From: Pseudomonadota bacterium
Lineage (GTDB): Bacteria; Pseudomonadota; Alphaproteobacteria; Acetobacterales; Acetobacteraceae
DNA: 51,847 nucleotides
Assembly (NCBI GenBank): GCA_021801465.1
Contig: JAJYXY010000146.1
Location: forward strand, 1-51,847
Direction: 5' to 3'
Shown: in pieces, positions 1 through 9,386 of the stretch
How positions within the stretch are numbered: the first letter of the stretch is position 1
Layout of the letters: the number at the start of each line of letters is the position of its first letter
Made by a program: the position numbers and the translations under genes
The notes under the pieces: generated by a model
The model's input: only the letters and a program-made list of their open reading frames with translations
Databases searched by the model: none
What the model was told of the DNA's origin: nothing

Positions 1-216
1 CCCCATTCCGGTATCGACCCGGCACGCGCGCAGGCGATCGGCGTCCGGATGCGGCACCGCCTCGATCACCTCTGCGATGCGGAACGGCGCCAGCGCCGCG
101 GCGCGGTCATCGACGCTTTCGACCTCGAGCCCGATCGCAGACAGGGTCTCAGTGAGGCGGGCAAGCGGCGCCTCGGTCTCGAGATGATCGCGGAGCCAGG
201 AGAGGGTGAATTTCAT
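1..216 (-). CDS. pheT: Phenylalanyl-tRNA synthetase beta subunit, N-terminal part (truncated by window edge)
   Basis: Minus-strand translation [39 protein letters not shown]...[21 protein letters not shown], typical PheT N-terminus; directly follows pheS. Confidence 0.93.
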   Translation of the reverse strand, partial: MKFTLSWLRDHLETEAPLARLTETLSAIGLEVESVDDRAAALAPFRIAEVIEAVPHPDADRLRACRVDTGMG

Positions 217-219
217 CGC

Positions 220-1293
220 TCACACCCCCTCATGCAGCATCGCCGGGGCGAACGGGCTGAAGCCGTAATGGCGGAGCCAGCGGAGATCGCTCTCGAAAAA
301 CGGGCGGAGGTCGGAAATGCCGTGTTTCAGCATGGTGATGCGCTCGATTCCCATGCCGAAAGCGAAGCCTTGCCACTCGCGCGGGTCGATCCCGGCATTG
401 GCGAGGACTTTCGCATGCACCATGCCGCTGCCCAGAATCTCTAGCCAATCCCCTCCCCGGCCGAGTTCGCCGGTGCGGCGATTCCAGCCGATATCGACCT
501 CCATCGAGGGTTCGGTGAACGGGAAATAGCTCGCGCGAAAGCGCACCGGGAGATCGGGGAGGCCGAAAAAGGCGCGAAGAAAATCGCTGAGGCAGCCCTT
601 GAGATGGCCGAGGGTGATGGCGCGGTCGATGACCAGCCCCTCGCATTGGTGAAACATCGGGCTATGGGTCGCGTCATGGTCGGCGCGGTAGGTGCGGCCC
701 ATGGCGATGATGTGGATCGGCGGCGGCGCGCTGAGCATGGTGCGCATTTGCACCGGCGAGGTATGGGTGCGGAGTACACGCGGCGCCCCCCCCTCATCTT
801 TCTCCGGCGGAAGATAGAACGTGTCGTGATCGGCGCGGGCGGGATGGTGCGGCGGGATGTTGAGGGCGCCGAAATTATGCCAATCGGTCTCGATGTCCGG
901 CCCCTCCGCAACCGTGAAGCCCATCGCCCCGAAGAGGGCGGCGATTTCGTCCATGCTGCGGCTGATCGGGTGTATCAGGCCGACTTCCGAAGGCCGCGCC
1001 GGCAGCGTGACATCGATCCGCTCGGCGGCGAGCCGCGCGGCCAGCGCCGCGCCTTCCAACGCTACCCGCCGCGTCTCGAGCGCTGCGATGAGCGCCTCCT
1101 TGACGGTGTTCAAACGCGCGCCCTCATCGCGCCGCGCCTCTGCGGGCAACCCCCCGAGCGCTTTGAGCCGCGCCGTCAACCGCCCGGTCTTGCCGAGAAG
1201 AGCGACGCGCACCGCCTCAAGGGCGCGAAGATCGGGGGCGGCGGCGATATCCTGTTCCGCGTCATGGTGCAGGGCGGCGAGGTCGTCGGTCAT
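220..1293 (-). CDS. pheS: Phenylalanyl-tRNA synthetase alpha subunit
   Basis: MTDDLAALHHDAEQDIAAAPDLRALEAVRVALLGKTGRLTARLK... with class II motifs (HPISRSMDEIAALFGAMGF, FGMGIERITMLKHGI). Start at 1293 preferred over the ORF start at 1362. Confidence 0.96.
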   Translation of the reverse strand: MTDDLAALHHDAEQDIAAAPDLRALEAVRVALLGKTGRLTARLKALGGLPAEARRDEGARLNTVKEALIAALETRRVALEGAALAARLAAERIDVTLPARPSEVGLIHPISRSMDEIAALFGAMGFTVAEGPDIETDWHNFGALNIPPHHPARADHDTFYLPPEKDEGGAPRVLRTHTSPVQMRTMLSAPPPIHIIAMGRTYRADHDATHSPMFHQCEGLVIDRAITLGHLKGCLSDFLRAFFGLPDLPVRFRASYFPFTEPSMEVDIGWNRRTGELGRGGDWLEILGSGMVHAKVLANAGIDPREWQGFAFGMGIERITMLKHGISDLRPFFESDLRWLRHYGFSPFAPAMLHEGV

Positions 1294-1400
1294 GCGGCTT
1301 TGGGTCCGTCTCGGGGGAAAGCGTGATCTGACGCTTTTGCCGCCCCCGCGCCCGGAGTTCAATCACCTCATCACGACCCGCGCGCGGCAGTGCCCCGGGG

Positions 1401-1435
1401 AAAAGTTTTTTGGTTCTTTTTTTCAAAAAAGAACC
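1401..1435 (-). repeat. Dispersed A/T hairpin element, copy 1 (downstream of the BLUF gene)
   Basis: + strand aaaagttttttggttctttttttcaaaaaagaacc; same core as copies at 19851, 28111 and 45545. Confidence 0.85.
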
Positions 1436-1501
1436 TTCTCCACACCCCTGCTTGCTTACCGCCATCTATTGCCATGCCTGGCTGTCGTTGGGGTGATTCG
1501 A

Positions 1502-1954
1502 TCATGCCAGTGCCCAGGCTTCTTCGCGGCGGACGAGGCCGTGGAGCAGGCCGAGCACGGCTGAGCCGGCTTGCTCGCGGGCGCGGGCGAAAGCGCCTTC
1601 GAACACCACGAAGGCCAGTGGGTCGTTTGCTTCGGGGCTTGGGTCGCCCGCGAAGGCCATCGACCATTTGGGAAATTCGCGTGTGGCCGTCGGGCCAAAT
1701 TCGAGCACCGTGACATCGGCATGGCGGGGGTCGTTCTGGATTCGCTCGAAGCACCGCTCGAGTGCTGCTCTGGGCCCTTCCAGCGCCTGGGCAAAGCATT
1801 GGTTGGCGAAGAGCAGGGCGCCGCTCAGATCGTCGCGCGCATTGTTGCGGCGCGAGACCTTGAGGATGGTGCGAAGCTCGTCGGCGATGCGGCGAGGTGG
1901 GCCGTGGATGCTGATGCGGCTGCAATAGACGGCGCGGTAGAGGTCCTGCTTCAT
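1502..1954 (-). CDS. Stand-alone BLUF-domain blue-light sensor
   Basis: RAVYCSRIS...ILKVSRRNNARDDLSGALLFANQCFAQALEGPRAALERCFERIQNDPRHADVTVLEF...FPKWSMAF; Tyr, Asn, Gln and Trp at expected BLUF positions. Confidence 0.88.
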   Translation of the reverse strand: MKQDLYRAVYCSRISIHGPPRRIADELRTILKVSRRNNARDDLSGALLFANQCFAQALEGPRAALERCFERIQNDPRHADVTVLEFGPTATREFPKWSMAFAGDPSPEANDPLAFVVFEGAFARAREQAGSAVLGLLHGLVRREEAWALA

Positions 1955-1971
1955 CGAAAATTTATTCTCTT

Positions 1972-3747
1972 TCAGCCGGTTGTCTGTCTTTTTGGGGTGG
2001 TGTGTGGGCGGGCGAGCAGTGCCGGAACCGCATCGGCGGGGACGGGGCGGCTGATCAGATAGCCCTGCATTTCATGCCCGCCGCTCGCGGCGACGAACGC
2101 CGCTTGCGCTTCGGTTTCCACGCCTTCGACGGTCACGGTGATACCGAGGCTGGTGCCGAGGGCGGCGACGGCGCGCACCACCGCTTGCCCATCGGTTTGC
2201 GCCTCGACCTCGTGGATGAAGGAGCGGTCGATCTTGATCTTGTCGAAGGGGAAGCTTCGTAATTGGCTGAGCGAGGAATAGCCGGTGCCGAAATCATCCA
2301 TCGCGATGCGCACGCCGCGCGCGTGGAGCGCGTGCAGTATGGCGAGCGTCTCGGCGGCATCGCGGAGCAGGACGCTTTCGGTGATTTCGAGCTCGAGCCG
2401 GGCACCGGGGAGGCCTGAGCTCGCCAGCGCTTCATCGACGGCGCGAAGCAGCCGGGCGCCATCGGTGAACTGCACGGCGGAGACGTTGACCGCGACCAAA
2501 ACCGCCTCCGACCAGCTTGCGGCAGTGCGGCAGGCCTGGCGCAGCACCCATTCGCCGATCGGCACGATGAGGCCGATTTCCTCGGCGAGCGGGATGAATT
2601 CCGCCGGCGAGACCATGCCGCGCGCCGGGTTCTGCCAACGGAGCAGCGCTTCGAACCCGATGATATTGCCCGCAGGGACTGCGACCAGCGGCTGGTAATG
2701 CAACTGGAATTGGCCCAGGGCGACGGCGCGGCGGAGGTCGGTCTCCAGCGCTTGCCGGGCTTGAGCGCGGGCATCCATCTCCGGCTGAAAAAGGGCGAAT
2801 TGCTGGCGCCCGGCGGCCTTGGCGGCGTAAAGGGCGAGATCGGCGCGACGGAGCAGCAGTCCGGCTTCCCTCGCGTCCATCGGCGCGCGCGCGATCCCGA
2901 TGCTGGCGCCTATATTGGCCAGATGCCCCTCCACCAGGTAAGGACGGCTGACGAGGTCGACCAGCCGCTCGGCCAGCGCCTCGGCGCCGTCGGCGCGCGG
3001 CAGCAGAATGGCGAATTCATCGCCGCCGAGGCGAACCAGCGTATCGGCGGCACGCAGGCTCGTGCGCAGCCGCTCCGCGACGAGGCGGAGCAGCGCGTCA
3101 CCCACCGGATGGCCGAACGAGTCGTTGACATGCTTGAACCGGTCGAGGTCGAGGAGAATAAGCGCCACCTCGCCATCGGGCCGGGCGAGCGCCGCTGTCA
3201 GCGCCGCTTGGAAGGCGCGGCGATTGCCAAGCCCGGTCAGCGGATCGCGCAGCGCCGCCTCGCCCTCGCTTGCGCCGGTGGGAAGAAAGATCGCGACGCC
3301 GAACCCGGCAAGACGGTGAAGCCTGAGGCTAAGATCACCGAGGGTGAGTTTTTCCGGCTGGGGCGCGCCTGCCGCCGTCGCCAGCAAGGCGCGGCAACGC
3401 GTTTCGATCATCGCCCGTTCGGCGGCCTCGAGCGCGCCGGCACGCGCAAGCAGGCGCGCGAGCGCGAGTCCCCGCCGTGGCGGCGCCCCGGCCCAGCCGA
3501 GCTGCCGCCGCGCGGACTGGTTGCAGAGGACCAGGCGCAGATCCGGGTCGAGAACGACCATCCCCTCCTCAAGCCCGCGTATGGCATCGCGAAGCGCGCT
3601 TTCCTCGCGCGCACCGCCGGTTACGGGTGCGGGGCTTCGCTTAGCTTTGTGGTTGGCCGCGGCTTTGTGCTTGGATTGCGCCCCCGCGCGCGTGATGGCG
3701 GCGGTCTCACCCGTGCGGGGTGGGGCGTGGGGTGAGGCCAGGGGCAT
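1972..3747 (-). CDS. PAS-like/GGDEF/EAL protein (diguanylate cyclase/phosphodiesterase)
   Basis: RAADTLVRLGGDEFAILLPRADG (I-site RxxD and GGDEF), IIGFEALLRWQNP (EAL), DDFGTGYSSLSQLRSFPFDKIKIDRSFI; N-terminal PAS-like region GLEEGMVVLDPDLRLVLCNQSARRQLGW. Confidence 0.95.
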   Translation of the reverse strand: MPLASPHAPPRTGETAAITRAGAQSKHKAAANHKAKRSPAPVTGGAREESALRDAIRGLEEGMVVLDPDLRLVLCNQSARRQLGWAGAPPRRGLALARLLARAGALEAAERAMIETRCRALLATAAGAPQPEKLTLGDLSLRLHRLAGFGVAIFLPTGASEGEAALRDPLTGLGNRRAFQAALTAALARPDGEVALILLDLDRFKHVNDSFGHPVGDALLRLVAERLRTSLRAADTLVRLGGDEFAILLPRADGAEALAERLVDLVSRPYLVEGHLANIGASIGIARAPMDAREAGLLLRRADLALYAAKAAGRQQFALFQPEMDARAQARQALETDLRRAVALGQFQLHYQPLVAVPAGNIIGFEALLRWQNPARGMVSPAEFIPLAEEIGLIVPIGEWVLRQACRTAASWSEAVLVAVNVSAVQFTDGARLLRAVDEALASSGLPGARLELEITESVLLRDAAETLAILHALHARGVRIAMDDFGTGYSSLSQLRSFPFDKIKIDRSFIHEVEAQTDGQAVVRAVAALGTSLGITVTVEGVETEAQAAFVAASGGHEMQGYLISRPVPADAVPALLARPHTTPKRQTTG

Positions 3748-3937
3748 GCGAGGCGCCTTTCCGAATCCTCTCTTGCGAGAATTTTCCCCCCCACTATCCC
3801 CGCCATTGGTGAATAATTCCCTACCTCATAGTGGCCGGTGCTTTTCGTTGCACGCGCGGCCGGCGGCCCTGCATACGAAGGGGGCATACCAAGCGGGCGT
3901 GCCAAGCGGGCGCGCACGTGGTAAGCGCTCCCCCTCC

Positions 3938-5197
3938 ATGACCCCGGATCCCGATACCAAGGCGAGGCGCACGCTCCGCCGTCACCGCGCCGCCGCCAGC
4001 TTCTTGCTTGCGCTCATGGCCGCGCTCGTGGTGGCGAGCCGCTTTCTGCCGGCGACGGCGGCGAGCCGGCTTTTGACCGCGGCGGCGAGCGCGGGCTTCG
4101 TCGGCGGGCTCGCCGACTGGTTCGCGGTGACGGCGCTGTTTCGCCGCCCGCTTGGCCTACCCATCCCGCACACGGCGATTTTACCCAGAGAGAAAGCGCG
4201 CCTCGGCCAAGCGCTCGGCAATTTCGTCGCCAACCATGTGTTTACCGAGGCCGAGGTCGCGCGCACTCTTCACCGCCTCGATCTCCCAAGCATTTTCGCC
4301 CGCTTCCTTGCCGATCCCGACACCGCGCGGCCAGCCGCACAGGGGCTTGCCGCGATGCTGCCGCGTCTGCTTGCGACGATCGAGGATGGCCGGGCGCGCC
4401 GTCTTCTCGCCCGCCTCGCGCCGCGTCTCCTTGCCGGCAGCGGGCCGGGGCTGCTCGCCCGCGTGCTGCGCGCGTTGGTCGAAGGCGGGCGGCATCAGGA
4501 AGTGTTCGGCTTCGTGCTCACACAGTTCAAGGCGACGATCAACGCCAAGGAGGAACAGCTTCGCCAAGCGATCGAGGAGCGGGTGCGCGAACAGGGCGGG
4601 CGGCTGATCGGCTGGGCGCTCGGCGCTTCGATCGCGCGCCGGGTGCTCTCGGCGATGAATGCCGAACTCGACAAAATGGGGCCCGATGGCTCCGAACTCC
4701 GCCTTGCCTTCGATGAATGGATCCGCCGCGAAATCGAGCGCCTCGAAGACGACCCGGCCCGGGCCGAGGAAATCTCCGCCGCTTTCCGCCGTGTTTTCAG
4801 CCATGCGACGGTGCGGGCCTGGCTCTGGGACATTTGGGCGCGGCTTCGCCTCGCGCTCGAAGCCGACGCCACCAACCCGCAAGGCCGCACCGTGAGCTTC
4901 CTCGCCGAACAGCTCGCCTCCCTCGGCGCGCAGCTCGCCGCCGATCCGAAAAGCCGCGCCGCCGTCAACCGCGCCGCCGAGCGCACGGTCGCGGCCCTCC
5001 TGCCATCGGCGCGCATCGAGCTTGCCCGTTTCATTGCCGCCGTCGTCGGCGGCTGGGACAGCGCGACGCTGACGGCGCGGCTCGAACTCCGCATCGGCAA
5101 GGATCTGCAATATATTCGTATCAATGGCACCCTTGTCGGGTTCCTGGCCGGCGGCGCGCTTCATCTCGTGCTCCAGTATTTATTCAAAGGTCATTGA
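3938..5197 (+). CDS. DUF445 family membrane protein
   Basis: MTPDPDTKARRTLRRHRAAASFLLALMAALVVASRFLP...GGLADWFAVTALFRRPLGLPIPHTAILPREKARLGQALGNFVANHVF; start inside the longer ORF. Confidence 0.88.
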   Translation: MTPDPDTKARRTLRRHRAAASFLLALMAALVVASRFLPATAASRLLTAAASAGFVGGLADWFAVTALFRRPLGLPIPHTAILPREKARLGQALGNFVANHVFTEAEVARTLHRLDLPSIFARFLADPDTARPAAQGLAAMLPRLLATIEDGRARRLLARLAPRLLAGSGPGLLARVLRALVEGGRHQEVFGFVLTQFKATINAKEEQLRQAIEERVREQGGRLIGWALGASIARRVLSAMNAELDKMGPDGSELRLAFDEWIRREIERLEDDPARAEEISAAFRRVFSHATVRAWLWDIWARLRLALEADATNPQGRTVSFLAEQLASLGAQLAADPKSRAAVNRAAERTVAALLPSARIELARFIAAVVGGWDSATLTARLELRIGKDLQYIRINGTLVGFLAGGALHLVLQYLFKGH

Positions 5198-5201
5198 TAT
5201 T

Positions 5202-6206
5202 ATGATAAAATTATCCGTGCTCGACCAATCGACGGTGGTTTCCGGGCGCGCGCCCGCGAGCGCAATCGCGGAGACCCTTTCGCTCGCGCGCCATTGCGAG
5301 GCGCTCGGCTATGCCCGCTATTGGCTGGCCGAGCATCACAATTCCGCGAGCCAGGCGGGTACGGCGCCGGAAATCCTGATCGCCGCCATCGCCGCGACCA
5401 CCGCGCGCATCCGCGTCGGCAGCGCCGGGGTGATGTTGCCGCACTATTCGTCGCTGAAGGTCGCCGAGCAGTTCCGTGTGCTCGAAGCGATCGCGCCCGG
5501 GCGGATCGATCTCGGGGTCGGGCGCGCGCCGGGCTCGGACGGGCGCACCGCCTTTGCCCTCAACCCGCGCGCCGACGTCGCCGCCGAGCATTTTCCGGCG
5601 CAGGTCCGTGATCTTCTCGCCTGGGTCAGGGGCGAGCCGTTGATCGAAAATCATCCTTTCCGGAGCGTTGCGGCGCAGCCCACCGGCCCCGGCGCGCCGG
5701 AGGTCTGGGTGCTCGGGAGCTCGAATTACGGCGCCGAGGTCGCGGCGTATTTTGGGCTTCCGTTTTGCTTTGCCCATTTCATTACCGACGGCCACGGCAC
5801 CGAGGAGGCGCTGGCGATCTACCGCGCCGGGTATCGCCCGAGTGCCCGCCATCCGGCGCCGCATGCGGCACTCGGCATCTGGGCGTTCGCGGCCGAGACC
5901 GCGGAGGCCGCCGAATACGGCTTCGCCTCGCGCGCGCTCTGGCGGCTTGGGCGCGATCGCGGGGTCTTCGCGCCGCTGCCAACGGCCGAGGAAGCCCTCG
6001 CCTATCCCTATAGCGAGGCTGAACGCGCCCATATCGCCGCGATCAAGGCGCGCGCGCTCTACGGCACAAAGGACGAGGCGGCATCACGCATCCGCGCGCT
6101 CGCCGAGATCCATGCGGTGGAGGAGATCGTGATCCTCTCGACCATCGCCGATCCCGCGGCGCGGCGGCTTTCCTACACCCTGCTCGCCGAGGCCTTCATC
6201 GGCTGA
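5202..6206 (+). CDS. Luciferase-like (LLM class) flavin-dependent oxidoreductase
   Basis: MIKLSVLDQSTVVSGRAPASAIAETLSLARHCEALGYARYWLAEHHNSASQAGTAPEILIAAIAATT...VGSAGVMLPHYSSLKVAEQF. Confidence 0.92.
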   Translation: MIKLSVLDQSTVVSGRAPASAIAETLSLARHCEALGYARYWLAEHHNSASQAGTAPEILIAAIAATTARIRVGSAGVMLPHYSSLKVAEQFRVLEAIAPGRIDLGVGRAPGSDGRTAFALNPRADVAAEHFPAQVRDLLAWVRGEPLIENHPFRSVAAQPTGPGAPEVWVLGSSNYGAEVAAYFGLPFCFAHFITDGHGTEEALAIYRAGYRPSARHPAPHAALGIWAFAAETAEAAEYGFASRALWRLGRDRGVFAPLPTAEEALAYPYSEAERAHIAAIKARALYGTKDEAASRIRALAEIHAVEEIVILSTIADPAARRLSYTLLAEAFIG

Positions 6207-6218
6207 GGGCGGTCGCGG

Positions 6219-6371
6219 TCAGACCAGAAAAATCGCCATCAGAATCAGGAGAATCGCGATACCGCTCGCGGCGATGACGGTGAAACGGGTGAAGCCGGTC
6301 CAGAAACGCTGCCGATCGGCGAGAAAATCCTTTTCACCGATGGTTGGCGAGGAAGGGGTGGAAGTGGCCAT
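6219..6371 (-). CDS. 50-aa single-pass membrane protein, aa3-type cytochrome c oxidase subunit IV-like
   Basis: Manual minus-strand translation MATSTPSSPTIGEKDFLADRQRFWTGFTRFTVIAASGIAILLILMAIFLV*; one TM helix; too short for the ORF track. Confidence 0.65.
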   Translation of the reverse strand: MATSTPSSPTIGEKDFLADRQRFWTGFTRFTVIAASGIAILLILMAIFLV

Positions 6372-6407
6372 GGGAGCGCCTCGTTGTGACGTGGTTTGAC
6401 ACTGTTT

Positions 6408-7055
6408 TTAATGCGCGCGCCGAGGTGCCGGCAAGGGGTTGCAGAAAACCGCCTCAGCCGCCGGCAGCTGCGGCGCCGCGGTGAGAAAGGCGCGAAGCGC
6501 GGCCGGATAGAGCCGGTGTTCGAGCGCGAGCACGCGCGCGGCAAGCAGCACTTCGTCATCATCGGGCAGCACCGGCACCGCGCCTTGCGCCAGGATCGGC
6601 CCCTCATCCATCCCGTCCGTGACCAGATGGACGCTGCAGCCATGGAGCTTGACGCCGGCGGCAAGCGCCCGTGCATGGGTGTCAAGCCCAGGAAAGGCGG
6701 GTAAAAGGCTCGGGTGGATGTTCAGCATCCGCCCCTGATAGCGGCCGACGAACCACGGCGTGAGCAAGCGGAGATAGCCGGCGAGACAGACGACCTCGAC
6801 CCCGTGGCGATCGAGTTCGGCGGCGAGCGCGGCTTCGTGCGCCGCGCGGTCGCGCCCGAACCGAGCGCTCGGCACCGCGAGCGCCGGCACCCCTTCGGCG
6901 CGGGCGAGCGCGAGGCCGGCGGCGTCTTCGCGATTGGCGAGGACGACGGTGATCTCGGCAGGGTAATCCGCGGCCCGCGACGCCATGAGCAGCGCCATCA
7001 TGTTCGAGCCGCGGCCGCTGATCAGAACCCCGACCCGGCGCCTTGCCCCGTTCAC
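6408..7055 (-). CDS. purN: Phosphoribosylglycinamide formyltransferase
   Basis: [20 protein letters not shown]...[65 protein letters not shown]. Confidence 0.96.
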   Translation of the reverse strand: MNGARRRVGVLISGRGSNMMALLMASRAADYPAEITVVLANREDAAGLALARAEGVPALAVPSARFGRDRAAHEAALAAELDRHGVEVVCLAGYLRLLTPWFVGRYQGRMLNIHPSLLPAFPGLDTHARALAAGVKLHGCSVHLVTDGMDEGPILAQGAVPVLPDDDEVLLAARVLALEHRLYPAALRAFLTAAPQLPAAEAVFCNPLPAPRRAH

Positions 7056-8113
7056 GCGAGCCAGCCGGGCGGCGGGTCGATCGTCAGTGCCGCGGGAGCG
7101 CTCGTGTCCGCTGCCGCTTCGATCCGGCCGATCACGCGGGCGACCTCGCCGAGGGTTTTGAGCCGCGCGAGCGCCGCTGCTTCATCGGCGACGATGACCG
7201 CCATGCCGATACCGCAATTGAACACGCGCAGCATTTCCTCGGTCGATACCGAGCCCGCGGCGGCGAGCCAGCGGAATACCGGCGGCACCGACCATGCCCC
7301 GGCGTCGAGCGCGGCGATGGTGCCGGCGGGGAGAACCCGCGGCAGATTGCCGGGCAGGCCGCCGCCGGTGATATGGGCCGCGGCTTTCAAAAGCCCCGCC
7401 CGGTGCAGCGCCAGAACCGATTTCACGTAAAGCCGGGTCGGCGTGAGCAACGCCTCGCCGAGTGTTACCGCGTCGGTCGCGAACGGTGCCGGCGCCTCGA
7501 GCCGGGCGCCGCTTGCGGCGATGATCCGCCGCACCAGCGAGAAGCCGTTGGCATGGACGCCGCTTGCTGCGAGCCCGATGACGGTATCGCCAGGCGCGAC
7601 CCCGGCCGGCAGCAAATGGCCGCGCTCGGCGGCACCGACCGCAAAGCCGGCGAGATCATAATCGCCGGGCGCGTAAAGCCCCGGCATTTCCGCCGTCTCG
7701 CCGCCGACGAGGGCGCAGCTGCTCTCCGCGCAGCCTTGCGCGATGCCGGCGATGAGGCGCGCGGCGGCCTTTGTCTCAAGCCGGCTGGTTGCAAAATAAT
7801 CGAGAAAGAACAGTGGTTCCGCGCCCTGGACGACGAGATCATTGACGCACATGGCAACGAGATCGATGCCGATCCCGTCCTGTTGCCCGGTCTCGATCGC
7901 GAGTTTGAGCTTGGTGCCGACGCCATCGGTGCTGGAAACCAGGATGGGGTCGTGAAACCCAGCCGCCTTGAGATCGAACAGCGCGCCGAAACCGCCGAGA
8001 CCGCCGAGCACGCCGGCGCGCCTGGTCGCCGCCGCCGCCGGCTTGATCGCCTCCACGAGCGCCTCGCCGGCGGCGATATCGACGCCGGCGGCGCGATAGG
8101 TCAGGCTGGCCAT
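7052..8113 (-). CDS. purM: Phosphoribosylformylglycinamidine cyclo-ligase
   Basis: [23 protein letters not shown]...[22 protein letters not shown]...[23 protein letters not shown]...[16 protein letters not shown]; overlaps purN by 4 nt. Confidence 0.96.
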   Translation of the reverse strand: MASLTYRAAGVDIAAGEALVEAIKPAAAATRRAGVLGGLGGFGALFDLKAAGFHDPILVSSTDGVGTKLKLAIETGQQDGIGIDLVAMCVNDLVVQGAEPLFFLDYFATSRLETKAAARLIAGIAQGCAESSCALVGGETAEMPGLYAPGDYDLAGFAVGAAERGHLLPAGVAPGDTVIGLAASGVHANGFSLVRRIIAASGARLEAPAPFATDAVTLGEALLTPTRLYVKSVLALHRAGLLKAAAHITGGGLPGNLPRVLPAGTIAALDAGAWSVPPVFRWLAAAGSVSTEEMLRVFNCGIGMAVIVADEAAALARLKTLGEVARVIGRIEAAADTSAPAALTIDPPPGWLA

Positions 8114-8213
8114 GAGGGTCTCCGCTCACTGGTGTAAGAGATGCGCTTGCGCGCGCGGAGACAACCACAGAGGCCAGTGGCGCGCAACGGCGTAATCGGC
8201 GAAACTGCGCGCG

Positions 8214-9386
8214 ATGCAGATGCCAAACCCGATCCCACCCGCGACGCCGTCCCCCGCGGCGCCCCCGTTGGCGCCCCCGTTGGCGTCGCACGGGGCGAAC
8301 CTTGAACCGACGGCGATCCGCCGCCAGCGGCTGATCCTGCTCGCCGCCATCCTGGTCATCGCGTGGCTCGCCTTGCAGCTTTTCGCGACCATCCTGCTGC
8401 CCTTCGTCGCCGCCGCCGGCGTCGCCTATTTCCTCGACCCGCTGGCGAGCCAACTCGTGCGCGCTGGTATGCCGCGGGGCTTGGCCGCGTTTGTCCTCGT
8501 GGTGCTGCTGCTCGCCGCGATCCTTCTGTTTTTGCTTCTGCTTTATCCGCTCATTTTGGCGCAGCTCGGGCTTCTGATCACGCGTCTGCCGGCCTATGCC
8601 GGGATGGTGCGCGAGGCGGCGATGGCGGCGATGGCCAATCTCCAGGCCCGCCTCGGGGCGGATTTCGTCGATGCCCGCCTGCGCGAACTGGTCGGCAGCC
8701 AGGCTGGCAACATGCTCTCTTTCCTCGCTTCCGCCGCATCGCGTCTGGTCGGCGGCGGATTCGCGATTTTCAACGCGCTTTCGCTGCTGATCGTGACGCC
8801 GGTCGTGTCCTTTTACCTGCTGCGCGACTGGCCGCGGGTGATCGCAAAGCTCGATATCTGGCTTCCACGCCGCTATGAGGCGCTGATCCGGGCGCAAGCG
8901 CGCGAGGTCAACCGTATCCTCTCGGCGTGGGTGCGCGGCCAGGCGCTCTGCTGTCTCGTGCTAGCACTTTATTATGCCGTGACGCTGACCGTCGCGGGGC
9001 TCGATCTCGGGCTGATCGTCGGGCTCGCTTCGGGGATTCTCTCATTCATTCCTTATGTCGGCTCGGTGGTCGGGCTGCTCACCGCGCTTGGGCTCGCGCT
9101 CGCGCAGTTTCCGACCTGGTTTGGCGTGGCCAAGATCGCGGTGGTGTTCGTTCTCGGCCAAATTCTCGAGGGCTACGTGATCTACCCGCGCTTTCTCGGG
9201 GATCGGGTGGAATTGCCGGCAGTGTGGGTGATCTTCGCCTTGTTTGCCGGCGGCGCCGCGTTCGGCTTTCTCGGCATCCTGCTCGCGGTCCCGGTGACGG
9301 CGACCATCGGCGTGCTCGCGCGTTTCTGGCTGCGGCGCTATCTCGCGAGCCCGCTTTATTTCGACCCGCCGCCGCGCGAGATGTGA
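8214..9386 (+). CDS. AI-2E family transporter / PerM-like permease
   Basis: Multi-TM protein with FLDPLASQLVRAGMPRGLAAFVLV...LSFIPYVGSVVGLLTALGLAL...ILEGYVIYPRFLGDRVELPAVWVIFALFAGGAAFGFLGILLAVPVTA. Confidence 0.9.
   Translation: MQMPNPIPPATPSPAAPPLAPPLASHGANLEPTAIRRQRLILLAAILVIAWLALQLFATILLPFVAAAGVAYFLDPLASQLVRAGMPRGLAAFVLVVLLLAAILLFLLLLYPLILAQLGLLITRLPAYAGMVREAAMAAMANLQARLGADFVDARLRELVGSQAGNMLSFLASAASRLVGGGFAIFNALSLLIVTPVVSFYLLRDWPRVIAKLDIWLPRRYEALIRAQAREVNRILSAWVRGQALCCLVLALYYAVTLTVAGLDLGLIVGLASGILSFIPYVGSVVGLLTALGLALAQFPTWFGVAKIAVVFVLGQILEGYVIYPRFLGDRVELPAVWVIFALFAGGAAFGFLGILLAVPVTATIGVLARFWLRRYLASPLYFDPPPREM

Noticed and set aside
1390-1713. Short ORFs encoding KVFWFFFSKKN / KFFGSFFQKRT-type peptides
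   Set aside because: They are translations through the dispersed A/T hairpin element, not genes.
2698-3735. 345-aa plus-strand ORF
   Set aside because: Antisense to the GGDEF-EAL gene, whose catalytic motifs are unambiguous.
3890-3916. Short direct repeat ccaagcgggcg x2 upstream of the DUF445 gene
   Set aside because: Only two short units in GC-rich sequence; not enough to claim a regulatory site.
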